Assembly: GCA_039027855.1 (NCBI GenBank)
Contig: JBCCJI010000009.1
Coordinates: 97,426 to 161,425, forward strand
Direction: 5' to 3'
Length of the DNA stretch: 64,000 nt
Source: Thermohalobaculum sp039027855
GTDB taxonomy: Bacteria; Pseudomonadota; Alphaproteobacteria; Rhodobacterales; Rhodobacteraceae
The notes under the pieces were generated by a model. It had not been told where the DNA came from, ran no database searches, and was given only the letters and a program-made list of their open reading frames with translations. Both the position numbers and the translations under genes were made by a program. The number at the start of each line of letters is the position of its first letter. The stretch's first letter is position 1. Below are positions 8,736 through 17,182 of this stretch, in pieces.

Positions 8736-8831
8736 GCAGTCTCTCCGGTGTATCTCTGGCAGGGCTAAGATCTGCTGTATCTCAAATGCTGAATGTTGAC
8801 AATCTGGCCTGCTCCGGGTGATGTGCACCCC
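8736..8831. promoter_or_regulatory. Divergent promoter region, GntR and CoA-transferase genes
   Basis: The 96 bp between the divergent starts must carry both promoters. A near-palindromic TTGACAA at 8796-8802 is the most operator-like string. No full GntR/FadR-type operator was recognised, so autoregulation is inferred only from gene arrangement. Confidence 0.25.
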
Positions 8832-9533
8832 ATGGCAGAGGTCGAAAGCATCGTGGGTGAAGTCGTCCGTCCCCGACGTCGCGAGACGCTGGCCGAGACC
8901 GTCTGCCGCGAAATCGAGGATCTGATCGTCACGGGCGAGATCGGCGCGGGCGAGAAGCTGAACGAATTGGCCCTCGCCAATCGTCTTGCCGTCAGCCGTG
9001 GGACGGTGCGCGAGGCGGTGCGCCACATGGCCCAATCCGGGCTGATCGAGCTGGTGTCAAACCGCGGCGCCTTCGTCCGCCGGATCTCAAATGACGAGGT
9101 CAACGATCTCTACGAACTGCGCGGCGCGATATTTGCGCTGGCGTGCGCCCGGGCCGCGCGTCACCAGGCAGCATGCCCCGAAGCCAGCCTGATCGCCGCG
9201 CTGCAAGACAATCTGGAGGCGATGCGGGCAGCGCATGCCGAGGGCGACAAGGATGCCTACTACCGGCTCAACATCGGGTTTCACGAACTGCTGATGGACG
9301 CGTCTGCCAACCCGCGCGCCCGCGCGATCTATGACGGGCTGGTGAAAGAGATGCACCTCTACCGCCGTCGCGGGCTCAGCTTCGCCACCAATATCGCCCG
9401 CTCGATCGAGGAGCATGCCGCCATCGCCGGGGCCGTGGCCGCTGGCAATGAGGCCGCCGCGCGCGACGCCGGGCGCGTGCATATCGAACGCGGCAAGGCC
9501 CGCTTCTTCGCAACGCGCAAGGAGGACGGATAG
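8832..9533 (+). CDS. GntR-family regulator, FadR subfamily (FCD domain)
   Basis: A 233-residue regulator with an N-terminal winged helix (about residues 18-85; LAETVCREIEDLIVTGEI, then LAVSRGTVREAVRHMAQSGL and NRGAFVRRIS) and a C-terminal all-helical FCD domain (about 95-220) with DKDAYYRLNIGFHELLMDAS and the SIEEHAAI segment that provide metal- or ligand-binding His/Asp residues. FadR-type regulators usually respond to organic acids or acyl-CoA and repress the neighbouring catabolic genes. It lies between the CoA-transferase operon (-) and TTT system 1 (+), so both are likely targets. A start at 8793 is also possible but adds residues without homology. Confidence 0.87.
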   Translation: MAEVESIVGEVVRPRRRETLAETVCREIEDLIVTGEIGAGEKLNELALANRLAVSRGTVREAVRHMAQSGLIELVSNRGAFVRRISNDEVNDLYELRGAIFALACARAARHQAACPEASLIAALQDNLEAMRAAHAEGDKDAYYRLNIGFHELLMDASANPRARAIYDGLVKEMHLYRRRGLSFATNIARSIEEHAAIAGAVAAGNEAAARDAGRVHIERGKARFFATRKEDG

Positions 9534-9649
9534 CGCCGGCGCGCGGCACCGCGATGACACCGGCACACGGGGCGACGATCTCCGCAAGAGGGACGCGCCG
9601 AGACCAGAAAACGGCCGAGAGACCGGGCCGATAACGGGAGGAAGTACTG

Positions 9650-10624
9650 ATGAAGACGATCGATCGCCGCCATTTCCTGGCGGGCAGCACCGCGGCCGCC
9701 GGCGCCCTCGCCTTGCCGAGTATCGCGTTTGCCGAGGAATTCCCCAGCCAGACCATCAACGTCGTGACCCACGCCGGACCGGGTGGCGGCACCGACATCA
9801 CCACACGCATGATGATGCTGCGCGGGCGCCGCGTGTTCGGCCAGGACATGGTGGTGGTGAACAAGCGCGGCGGATCGGGTGCGGCGGCGCTGGGTTACGT
9901 CAACAGCCAGGCGCGCGATGGCTATACGATCATGACGATCACGCAGAGCCACATCTTCAACATCGTGCAGAAGAAGGTGCCGGTGACGCTGGATCAGCTG
10001 GTGGGCATCGCCCGCGCGACCGACGACCCGACCGTGCTGGCGGTGCCGGCCGACAGCCCGATCAACTCGATGGAAGACGTGGTTGCCAGCTCGAAAGCCG
10101 CGTCCGGCGGGCTGAAATGGGGCACAACCTTCGTCGGTGGCGCCGACCATGTGAACATCCACAACTTCGCCAAAAAGGCCGAGGGCATCGAATACACCAT
10201 CGTGCCCTTCAAGGGTGGTGGTGACATCGTCACCAACCTGGTCGGCGGGAATGTCGACGCGGCGCTGCTGAACTATGCCGAGGGTGAGAGCCAATTCGGC
10301 TCGGGCGAGCTGAGACCCATCGTGGCGCTAGCCGAGAACCGGATCGGGGGCCTGCCCGATACCCCGACGGCGCGTGAACTGGGCGTTGACGCACTGGCCT
10401 CCACCATTCGCGGCTTCGCCGTGCTCTCAGGTGTCGAGGATGCGCGCATGCAGGCCCTTGAGGAAGGGCTGGTGAAGGCGATGGAGCACAGTGTCTACCA
10501 GGCCTATCTCGAGTCGGGCGGCATGGCGGCCAACTCGGTCACGGGCAAGGACGGCTGGAATGCGCATATCGAGCGGGTGGCGGTCGAATCCGAAGTGGCG
10601 CTGACCGAGCTCGGCCTGCTCTGA
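9650..10624 (+). CDS. tctC: TTT solute-binding protein (TctC/Bug family), system 1
   Basis: A 324-residue periplasmic receptor of the tripartite tricarboxylate transporter family. The N-terminus carries a Tat-like signal (DRRHFLAGSTAAAGALALP, about residues 3-21) with probable cleavage after FAEE or FA. Mature landmarks are THAGPGGGTDITTRMM (ligand-binding loop 1), GGSGAAALGYV and VPFKGGGDIVTNLVGGNVDA. GGAGG-type spacing before the ATG is good (GGGAGGAAGTACTG). TctB and TctA follow directly. The ligand is probably a carboxylate, but nothing in the sequence fixes it. Confidence 0.9.
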   Translation: MKTIDRRHFLAGSTAAAGALALPSIAFAEEFPSQTINVVTHAGPGGGTDITTRMMMLRGRRVFGQDMVVVNKRGGSGAAALGYVNSQARDGYTIMTITQSHIFNIVQKKVPVTLDQLVGIARATDDPTVLAVPADSPINSMEDVVASSKAASGGLKWGTTFVGGADHVNIHNFAKKAEGIEYTIVPFKGGGDIVTNLVGGNVDAALLNYAEGESQFGSGELRPIVALAENRIGGLPDTPTARELGVDALASTIRGFAVLSGVEDARMQALEEGLVKAMEHSVYQAYLESGGMAANSVTGKDGWNAHIERVAVESEVALTELGLL

Positions 10625-10626
10625 GC

Positions 10627-11133
10627 ATGGCCCTGAGCGAGCAGACCGACCGGCCCGCCGATGCGGGCCGGATGCCGAGGGATCTGGGCATCGGCATCGG
10701 CATCCTCGCCTTTTGCGCGGCGGTCTACGCGCTGTCGTTCGAGATCCGCGAGGCACCGCCGGCACTGGCGCAGAATGTGCAGCCGGCGACCTTCCCGCGC
10801 ATGGTGCTGGGCGTGATCGTGTCGATGACACTGATCATGATGGCGCTTGGTCTCAGCCATCCGTCCAAGCGCAAGCCCTGGCCGCATCAGATGGTGTTCA
10901 TCACCGGCGCGATGATGGTCGGCTTCGTCATTGCCTTCGACACGCTCGGCGCGTTCGAGGCGATGGTGCTCTTCGCGCTCATCATGCCGATGCTTTGGGG
11001 GGCGCGCGCGCCGCTAAAGCTGATCGCGTTCGCCCTCCTGTTCCCGCTGGCCGTCTACTTGGTCTTCGTCGAGACGCTGGGCCTCTACTTCCCGCCCGGT
11101 GTCGTCGCACAGACCTTCGGCCCGCTCTTCTGA
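10627..11133 (+). CDS. tctB: TTT small membrane subunit (TctB family), system 1
   Basis: A 168-residue membrane protein with four predicted helices, starting with LGIGIGILAFCAAVYALSF (about residues 19-37), then a helix around MVLGVIVSMTLIMMALGL and two more in the C-terminal half. Its length and topology match TctB. The start lies 2 bp after the tctC stop, so it is coupled to tctC. It pairs with TctA in the membrane. Confidence 0.85.
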   Translation: MALSEQTDRPADAGRMPRDLGIGIGILAFCAAVYALSFEIREAPPALAQNVQPATFPRMVLGVIVSMTLIMMALGLSHPSKRKPWPHQMVFITGAMMVGFVIAFDTLGAFEAMVLFALIMPMLWGARAPLKLIAFALLFPLAVYLVFVETLGLYFPPGVVAQTFGPLF

Positions 11134-11188
11134 CTCTGTAACCCGACCGTCGTGCCCTGTGGGGCGCGTGACGATGCTGGAGGCGCGC

Positions 11189-12682
11189 ATGGATCCCTTT
11201 CTGCAGGCGCTGTCGGCCTTTGCCGATCCCTATCTCTTGATGGTCGTGCTGATCGGCACGCTTGGCGGTGTGCTCGTAGGTGCGATGCCGGGGCTGAGCT
11301 CGACCATGGCCACCGCGCTGCTGTTGCCTTTCACCATCACGATGGACCCGATCCCGGCCATCGCGCTCCTCTCGGCGCTGTATTGCGCGGGTACCTTCGG
11401 TGGCTCGATCACCGCGATCCTCGTCAACGCGCCGGGCGCGCCACCCGCGGCTGCCACCGCCTTCGACGGCTATCCGCTGGCGCAGAAGGGTTATGCCGGC
11501 AAGGCGCTTGGCCTGGCTGCCGTGTCCTCGGTGATCGGCGGCATCTTCTCGGTGCTGGTGCTGCTGGTCGCGGCTCCGCTGCTCAGCCGCGTCGCCTATA
11601 ACTTCGGCCCGCCGGAGTACTTCGCGCTGGCGCTCTTCGGGCTGTCGATGCTGGCCACGATCTCAGGGGAGAGCGCGCTCAAGAACCTGATCGGCGGCGC
11701 TTTCGGCGTGCTGCTCGCCACCATCGGCATGGATTTCACCACCGGGGTCGAGCGCTTCACCTTCGGCTATTGGGAGCTGAGCGAGGGCATCCATTTCATC
11801 CCCGTCATGATCGGCCTGTTTGCGGGCGCCGAGTTCATGAAACAGGCCGGCAAGCTCGACATGAAGAAGGTGCGCGTCGCGATGGACGCGATGCTGTTGC
11901 CAACCATGGCCGAGATCAAACGCTGCGGCGGGACCATCGCACGCTCCTGCGGGATCGGCTCGTTCATCGGGCTGCTGCCGGCCGAGGGCGGGACCGTCGC
12001 GGCGATGATCGGCTATAACGAAGCCAAGCGCTGGGCGCGCGACAAGTCGGAGTTCGGCAAGGGCGACATCCGCGGCATCGCGGGGCCCGAGGCGGCCAAC
12101 AACGCCGCGACCGGTGCTGCCATGGTGCCGACACTGGCACTCGGCATCCCCGGAAGTGCTACGACCGCGATCATCCTCGGCGCGCTGCTGGTCCACGGCC
12201 TCCGCCCCGGGCCGCATCTGTTTACCGAGCAGCCGACGCTTCTCTACTCGATCTTCCTCGCCATGCTGCTCGCCAACATCGCCTTCGGCCTGTTTGGCTT
12301 TGTCGGTGCTAAGCTGTTTGCCCGGATAACACTGATCCCGGTGGAGTATCTCTGGCCCGCGGTCTTCATCCTTGCTTGCATCGGCTCCTACGCGCTGGAG
12401 CAGGCGGTGCTGGATGTCTGGATCATGGTCACCGCCGGTCTGATTGGCTTCGTGCTGATGCGCTATGGCTTCTCACCCGCACCGATCATCATGGGGCTGA
12501 TCCTGGGTGAGCTGGTCGAGAGCACGCTGAAACAGTCGCTGATCATCTTCGACAACAATTGGGCGATGTTCCTGGAGCGGCCGATCGTCGTGACGTTCCT
12601 GGTGCTGACGCTCCTCTCGGTCTCACTGCCGCTGATCGGCGCGGCGATGCAGCGTCGCCGGGCCGTCAGCCAACCGTCGTAA
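11189..12682 (+). CDS. tctA: TTT large membrane subunit (TctA family), system 1
   Basis: A 497-residue TctA permease with about 11-12 helices. The N-terminal family repeat GVLVGAMPGLSSTMATALLL and its second-half counterpart IGLLPAEGGTVAAMIGYNEA are both visible, as is ALGIPGSATTAIILGALLVHGL. GGAGG 7 nt before the ATG at 11189 decides this start over the in-frame ATG at 11174. It completes a three-component secondary transporter with the two genes before it. A hairpin in the short gap before the convergent GGDEF gene probably ends the transcript. Confidence 0.92.
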   Translation: MDPFLQALSAFADPYLLMVVLIGTLGGVLVGAMPGLSSTMATALLLPFTITMDPIPAIALLSALYCAGTFGGSITAILVNAPGAPPAAATAFDGYPLAQKGYAGKALGLAAVSSVIGGIFSVLVLLVAAPLLSRVAYNFGPPEYFALALFGLSMLATISGESALKNLIGGAFGVLLATIGMDFTTGVERFTFGYWELSEGIHFIPVMIGLFAGAEFMKQAGKLDMKKVRVAMDAMLLPTMAEIKRCGGTIARSCGIGSFIGLLPAEGGTVAAMIGYNEAKRWARDKSEFGKGDIRGIAGPEAANNAATGAAMVPTLALGIPGSATTAIILGALLVHGLRPGPHLFTEQPTLLYSIFLAMLLANIAFGLFGFVGAKLFARITLIPVEYLWPAVFILACIGSYALEQAVLDVWIMVTAGLIGFVLMRYGFSPAPIIMGLILGELVESTLKQSLIIFDNNWAMFLERPIVVTFLVLTLLSVSLPLIGAAMQRRRAVSQPS

Positions 12683-12700
12683 GGGGCCGGGGTGGGCTGG

Positions 12701-12725
12701 GCGGGGCGCTGTCGCAGCGCCTCGC
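12701..12725. terminator. Bidirectional hairpin between convergent genes
   Basis: GCGGGGCGCTG (12701-12711) pairs with CAGCGCCTCGC (12715-12725) around a 3-nt TCG loop, 11 bp with one G-T pair. It lies in the 53-bp gap between tctA (+) and the GGDEF-EAL gene (-), which makes it a likely shared terminator although no T-run follows. Confidence 0.6.
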
Positions 12726-12735
12726 CGCTTGCCGA

Positions 12736-15321
12736 TCATCCGGTTCGCGCCAGCGACTGACCGAAATCGACCCATTCGGCAAAGGCATCCGGCGCCATCG
12801 GCCGCGCGATGGCGAAGCCCTGCATCGAATCGACGCCCAGATCCCGCAGGACGGCGAGCTGCTCGCGCGTCTCGACGCCCGAGGCCGTGATCCGCAGGTC
12901 GAGCGAGCGCGACAGTGTCACCAGACCCTGCAGCAACGACCGCCCGTCGCCGTCCTGGCCGATCTGGCCCACAAGACCGCGGTCGAGTTTGGCCTCGCCG
13001 GCCTTGATCGCGGTCAGCCCGGCCAGCGAGACCTGATCGCGGCCGAGCCGGTCGATCACCACCGAGATGCCCGAGGCGCGCAGATCGGCGAGTGTGCCCA
13101 GCGCCAGATCGGCGCCGCGCCCGCCGCAGGCCTCCTCGGGCACTTCGACACCCAGCTGCGAGGGCGCGACGCCGTGCTTCTCGGCGGCGATGCGCATGCG
13201 CTCGGCCAGGCCATGGCGGCGCAGGCCCACGCGGTCGAGATTGAGGGTGATGCGCTGCGGTGCCAGATCGCGCGCTTGCAACAGCGCTGTCGCGGCCAGC
13301 GTTCGATCCAGCACATGCTCTTCCACGGCATCGAGCAGGTTGCTTCGCTCAGCCGCGGGCAGCGCCGCCTCGGGTGGGATCTCGCCAAGTTCCGGATCGA
13401 ACCAGCGCATCAGCGCTTCGGCGGCGACGATGCTGCCATCGGCGGTATCCACCACAGGCTGCAGCCAGACCTGGATCGCGTCCTTGTCCTCGGCCAATGC
13501 ACGGGCCAGCGCACGGGCGACCCGCGCCTCGGTCTCGGCCTGTTCGCGCAGGGCCGCATCAAAGACCGACCAGCGCCCGCGCCCCTCGGATTTCGATACA
13601 TAGGTGGCGAGATCGGCATCGGCGAGCAGCCGGCCGGGCGAGGCGGGCATCGCATCGGTCCAGAGCGCGATGCCAATTGAGGCACCGATCTGCGCGGTAC
13701 CCGCCGGGGTCTCGATGGGTTCCTTCGCGCTCTCGACGATACGGGATGCAGCGCGCTTGGCCCCTTCCTCGGTCGCCGCCTTGGCCCAAAGCACGGTGCA
13801 GAACTCGTCGCCGCCGACGCGGCAGACGGCGCCGTCTTTGCCCACCGCCTCCGCCATCCGCGCGCTCGCGATCTCCAGCACGTAATCGCCGGCCTCATGC
13901 CCGAGCGTGTCATTGACCGATTTGAAGTGGTCCAGATCGACATGCAGTGCCGCCACCGCTTCGGCCGGCTTGCTGCCGGGGCCCTTGGCTGGGCCCGGTC
14001 CGGTGCCAAGCAGACCGTCGAGCAGGCGCATCATGCCGCGCCGGTTCAGCGTGCTGGTCAGCGCGTCGTGGAACACCATCCGCTCGGTGTCCTCGCGCTG
14101 TGCCTGAAGGCGGCGCTCCGCCTCGAAATGCAGGTGAAGCCCGGCGAGGAGGGCGACCGCGGCCTGTACGCCGAGCGCGGTCAGTAACGCCTTGAACGGC
14201 ACGAAGCCGAGCACGATGGCCGTCACCAGCGCCAGCATACTGCCGATGGCGATCGTGAGTGCGAAACCCGTGCGAGGATCGGCCTCGAGCCGTGCCAACC
14301 CGCGCCGAAACGCGGTCTCCTTCAGGGGGGCGTCGCCATGCGTCGCCTGCTCGTCCGGCGTCTGCTCCGGCGGTGCCGACAATGCGGCGACTGCCCGGTC
14401 ATGCAGCTGACGCTCGCGATCCATCGTGTAGATCGCAGCCTGCGCGCTCAGCGCCTCGGCAATCGCCGGTGCCGCGGCATCCAGCGGCGCGGTCGGTGCA
14501 AGACCGCGCGCCAGTGACCGCAGCGTTCCGACGGTTTCTGCCAACGGCTCCGAAACCCCGTCGCGCGCCGCGTCCGCGGCCTTGGCGATGCTCCCGAAAT
14601 CGTCAGGGCGCGCAAGCTCGCCTGCGAGCGTCCGTCGCCCATCTGACAAGGCCTTGGCGAGCGCGGCCGCATCGTCATCCCGGATACCCTGGAGCGACGA
14701 CGGCAGTGCGGCGGCGCTGAGCGTGCTCTCGATATGCGCTGCTTCCTGCGAAAGCATGGTCAAGGCGTCGCGCACCGCCGCGCGCTCGCTCTCCAGATCC
14801 TCCGCGAGACCCGAGATCAGCTGCGCCGCGATCCCCTGCAATGCCGGACCGACACCCGCCGTCTCGGCCGCTGCCGCCGCGGACAGAGCGGCCTCGATGT
14901 GCTCCACCCGCTGCGCCATCTGATCGGCGGCCTGGCTGGCGGCCGAGAGCGTCTGCCGCGCCTTGCGCATCGCCACCAGACGCGTCCCGATCTCGGCCGC
15001 GACCGCCGGGTCGATGGGCGGCGGCCCATCGATCACCGTGTCGATTGCCATCAGGGCTGCGTCGCGTCCCGGGTCTCGGCGCGCCTCGACCCGGTCGCGC
15101 AGCGCCCGGGCCGCCGACAGGAACATGCAGTTCTGAGGGGCGGTGTCGCCTTCGCCGTCGCGCCGGGGGGCCAGCGCGCGCCTGATGCCCGATGCCGTCT
15201 CGACCAGCGCACCAAGGCGCGCCGCGATTTCCCCGGCTGCACTGGTCAGCGCTTTCGCCAGGTCGTCGTGCTCGATATCCGTGTCCCGGGCGACGCCCGT
15301 CTCCGTTTCAGCGTTGCTCAT
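12736..15321 (-). CDS. GGDEF-EAL protein with long helical N-terminus and degenerate EAL domain
   Basis: An 861-residue cyclic-di-GMP protein. Residues 1-340 are Ala-rich and helical, likely a coiled-coil sensory region. Two membrane helices lie at about 355-397. The diguanylate cyclase domain (about 415-575) has an intact GGDEF at 503-507 and a substrate segment DLDHFKSVNDTLGHEAGD. The I-site Arg of RxxD is not present. The EAL domain (about 600-855) keeps EALMRW (635-637), LNLD and the final QGFAIARP, but the usual DDFG reads DRLG at 757-760 and AEGVE reads ASGVE (Ser814). Loss of those acidic residues predicts a weak or inactive phosphodiesterase, so the protein is probably a cyclase or a c-di-GMP sensor. 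It sits next to the chemotaxis genes. Confidence 0.9.
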   Translation of the reverse strand: MSNAETETGVARDTDIEHDDLAKALTSAAGEIAARLGALVETASGIRRALAPRRDGEGDTAPQNCMFLSAARALRDRVEARRDPGRDAALMAIDTVIDGPPPIDPAVAAEIGTRLVAMRKARQTLSAASQAADQMAQRVEHIEAALSAAAAAETAGVGPALQGIAAQLISGLAEDLESERAAVRDALTMLSQEAAHIESTLSAAALPSSLQGIRDDDAAALAKALSDGRRTLAGELARPDDFGSIAKAADAARDGVSEPLAETVGTLRSLARGLAPTAPLDAAAPAIAEALSAQAAIYTMDRERQLHDRAVAALSAPPEQTPDEQATHGDAPLKETAFRRGLARLEADPRTGFALTIAIGSMLALVTAIVLGFVPFKALLTALGVQAAVALLAGLHLHFEAERRLQAQREDTERMVFHDALTSTLNRRGMMRLLDGLLGTGPGPAKGPGSKPAEAVAALHVDLDHFKSVNDTLGHEAGDYVLEIASARMAEAVGKDGAVCRVGGDEFCTVLWAKAATEEGAKRAASRIVESAKEPIETPAGTAQIGASIGIALWTDAMPASPGRLLADADLATYVSKSEGRGRWSVFDAALREQAETEARVARALARALAEDKDAIQVWLQPVVDTADGSIVAAEALMRWFDPELGEIPPEAALPAAERSNLLDAVEEHVLDRTLAATALLQARDLAPQRITLNLDRVGLRRHGLAERMRIAAEKHGVAPSQLGVEVPEEACGGRGADLALGTLADLRASGISVVIDRLGRDQVSLAGLTAIKAGEAKLDRGLVGQIGQDGDGRSLLQGLVTLSRSLDLRITASGVETREQLAVLRDLGVDSMQGFAIARPMAPDAFAEWVDFGQSLARTG

Positions 15322-15471
15322 CGGCCTGTTCCCCCAAAATCCGATGTCGGGCGCGATTTGCCTCTCACGGTTCAGTAGGCCGAAAGGGTTCCCAACCTAT
15401 TGGTATTGGCGGGAAGCGTGCACGCAGCCGGTCTTCGGCCGCGTATCGGGGGCACAGGAGCGAGGAATACC

Positions 15472-15837
15472 ATGGGGGCACGGGTACTCACCGTCGATGA
15501 TAGCAGCAGTATGCGCGCAGCGATTCGCGAAACTTTGGAAGAGCTTGGCCATGACGTGCTTGAGGCAGGCGACGGTCAGGAAGGGCTCGACGTGCTGTCG
15601 GGGGCGACGGTCGATCTGGTGATCACCGATCTCAACATGCCGCGCATGAACGGGATCGAGTTCATTCGCGCCGTCCGTGCCGATGATCGCCATGCCGGGC
15701 TGCCCATCGTCATGCTCACCACCGAAAGCCAGGCCGATCGCATGCGCGAGGGGAAATCCGCCGGCGCCACCGCGTGGATCGTGAAGCCGTTTAACGAGCT
15801 GCAGATCGAGATGCTGCTGCGCAAGCTGATCGACTGA
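15472..15837 (+). CDS. cheY: CheY-type single-domain response regulator
   Basis: A 121-residue receiver with no output domain. The acidic pair is Asp9/Asp10, the phosphoacceptor is Asp53 in ITDLNMPRMNG, the switch Thr is in MLTTE (about 83-84) and Lys105 is in VKPF. It would carry phosphoryl groups from CheA to a motor or another target. The start at 15472 follows GGAGCGAGGAATACC. It is convergent with cheB and divergent from the GGDEF-EAL gene, so it is outside the main chemotaxis operon although next to it. Confidence 0.92.
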   Translation: MGARVLTVDDSSSMRAAIRETLEELGHDVLEAGDGQEGLDVLSGATVDLVITDLNMPRMNGIEFIRAVRADDRHAGLPIVMLTTESQADRMREGKSAGATAWIVKPFNELQIEMLLRKLID

Positions 15838-15868
15838 CCCGTCGCCACCAGGTCAGCCCGCCGCAGTC

Positions 15869-15895
15869 ACGGACCGTCAGGGGCGGTCGGTCCGT
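15869..15895. terminator. Candidate terminator after cheY
   Basis: ACGGACCG (15869-15876) pairs perfectly with CGGTCCGT (15888-15895) around an 11-nt loop, 32 bp after the cheY stop and before the convergent cheB. There is no T-tract. The remaining bases to 16092 hold no gene I can support. Confidence 0.45.
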
Positions 15896-16092
15896 CAGGC
15901 GCGGCCACCTGGATGGTCATGGGGTGATGACGGGGTCCGTTACGGGTATGGTGCCGGTGGGCAAGGGGTGCGCGGTGATCCGAGTCGGCCTCCCTGCAGC
16001 GGGATGGTCCTCGCCGCTGTTAGCGAGGCACTCGCGGTCAATGCACGCCCGCGTGGTGGGATCGGGGCGTGGGCCAGTCCGCATCTGACGCC

Positions 16093-17181
16093 TCAGTTTG
16101 CAGCCAAGTTGCCAACCTCGACGATGACCGAGGCGATGTCGCCGAGCGGCACATCCCGTTCGACCGCGCCCATCCGGCGGGCCGCACCTGGCATGCCGTA
16201 GACGACCGAGGTCGCCTCGTCCTGCCCGAAGCAACGGGCCCCGGCTTTGCGCATATCGAGCAGCCCTGCCGCGCCGTCCTCTCCCATGCCGGTCATGATG
16301 ACACCCACAGCGTTGGCGCCGGCGTGGCGCGCGACCGAGCGGAACAGCACATCGACCGAGGGGCGATGACGGTTGACCAGCGCCCCCTCTGACAGGCGCA
16401 CCCGGTAGGTGGCGCCGCTGCGATTGAGCATCATATGCGCATGGCCCGGCGCGATGAGCGCGGTGCCGCGCAGCGCGCGGTCGCCGTCACTCGCCTCGCG
16501 CACATGCACCCGCGCGGTTCGATCGAGGCGCGCCGCCAGGGGCGCGGTGAACTGCGCCGGCATATGCTGCACGATCAGGATCGGCGGAGCATCGGCAGGC
16601 AACCCCTCCAGCACCACTCTCAGCGCCTCGGTACCGCCGGTGGAGGCGCCGATGGCGATGACCTGGTCGGTGGTCTCCAGCATGGCGCCGTCGCCATGGG
16701 CATGGGTGGGACGTTTCGGGGGGCGGGTCTCCGGCAAGGATTCCTGGGCGTTTCGCCGGGCCATCACCGCCGAGAGATCGGCATGCGCTGCGCCCAACAC
16801 GGCATCCTGCACCCGGATCGTGCTCTCTTCGAAGAACCGTTTCTGGGCAAGCTGTGGCTTGGTGATGATGTCCACGGCCCCGGCCTCCAGCACCGCGTTC
16901 AGCGTGGCGCTACCATCGCCCACCAGCGATGAGCAGACCACCACCGGGATCGGCCGCTGCGCCATGAGGCGGCGCAGGAAGGTGACGCCGTCCATGCGCG
17001 GCATCTCGATGTCGAGAGTGATCACATCGGGCAGTTCGCGGCGGATCAGCTCTGCCGCCTGCAGCGGATCGCCCGCCGTTCCCATCACCGAAAGCCTCGG
17101 ATGCGCCTCGATAATGCCGCGCAACGACTCGCGCACCAACGCGCTGTCGTCGATGATCAGGACCCGGTAGGGGCGCGCCAT
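16093..17181 (-). CDS. cheB: Chemotaxis protein-glutamate methylesterase CheB
   Basis: A 362-residue protein with an N-terminal receiver (Asp11/Asp12, phosphoacceptor Asp57 in LDIEMPRMDG, Lys108 in TKPQ), a linker (about 125-172) and a C-terminal methylesterase domain. The catalytic serine is Ser180 in IGASTGGTEAL, the histidine is His206 in VQHMP and the aspartate is in the TGMGEDGAAGL motif near residue 300. It removes methyl groups from receptors for adaptation. The ATG at 17181 lies 1 nt after the cheR stop; a TTG at 17190 in frame is less likely. Confidence 0.93.
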   Translation of the reverse strand: MARPYRVLIIDDSALVRESLRGIIEAHPRLSVMGTAGDPLQAAELIRRELPDVITLDIEMPRMDGVTFLRRLMAQRPIPVVVCSSLVGDGSATLNAVLEAGAVDIITKPQLAQKRFFEESTIRVQDAVLGAAHADLSAVMARRNAQESLPETRPPKRPTHAHGDGAMLETTDQVIAIGASTGGTEALRVVLEGLPADAPPILIVQHMPAQFTAPLAARLDRTARVHVREASDGDRALRGTALIAPGHAHMMLNRSGATYRVRLSEGALVNRHRPSVDVLFRSVARHAGANAVGVIMTGMGEDGAAGLLDMRKAGARCFGQDEATSVVYGMPGAARRMGAVERDVPLGDIASVIVEVGNLAAN

Positions 17182-17182
17182 G

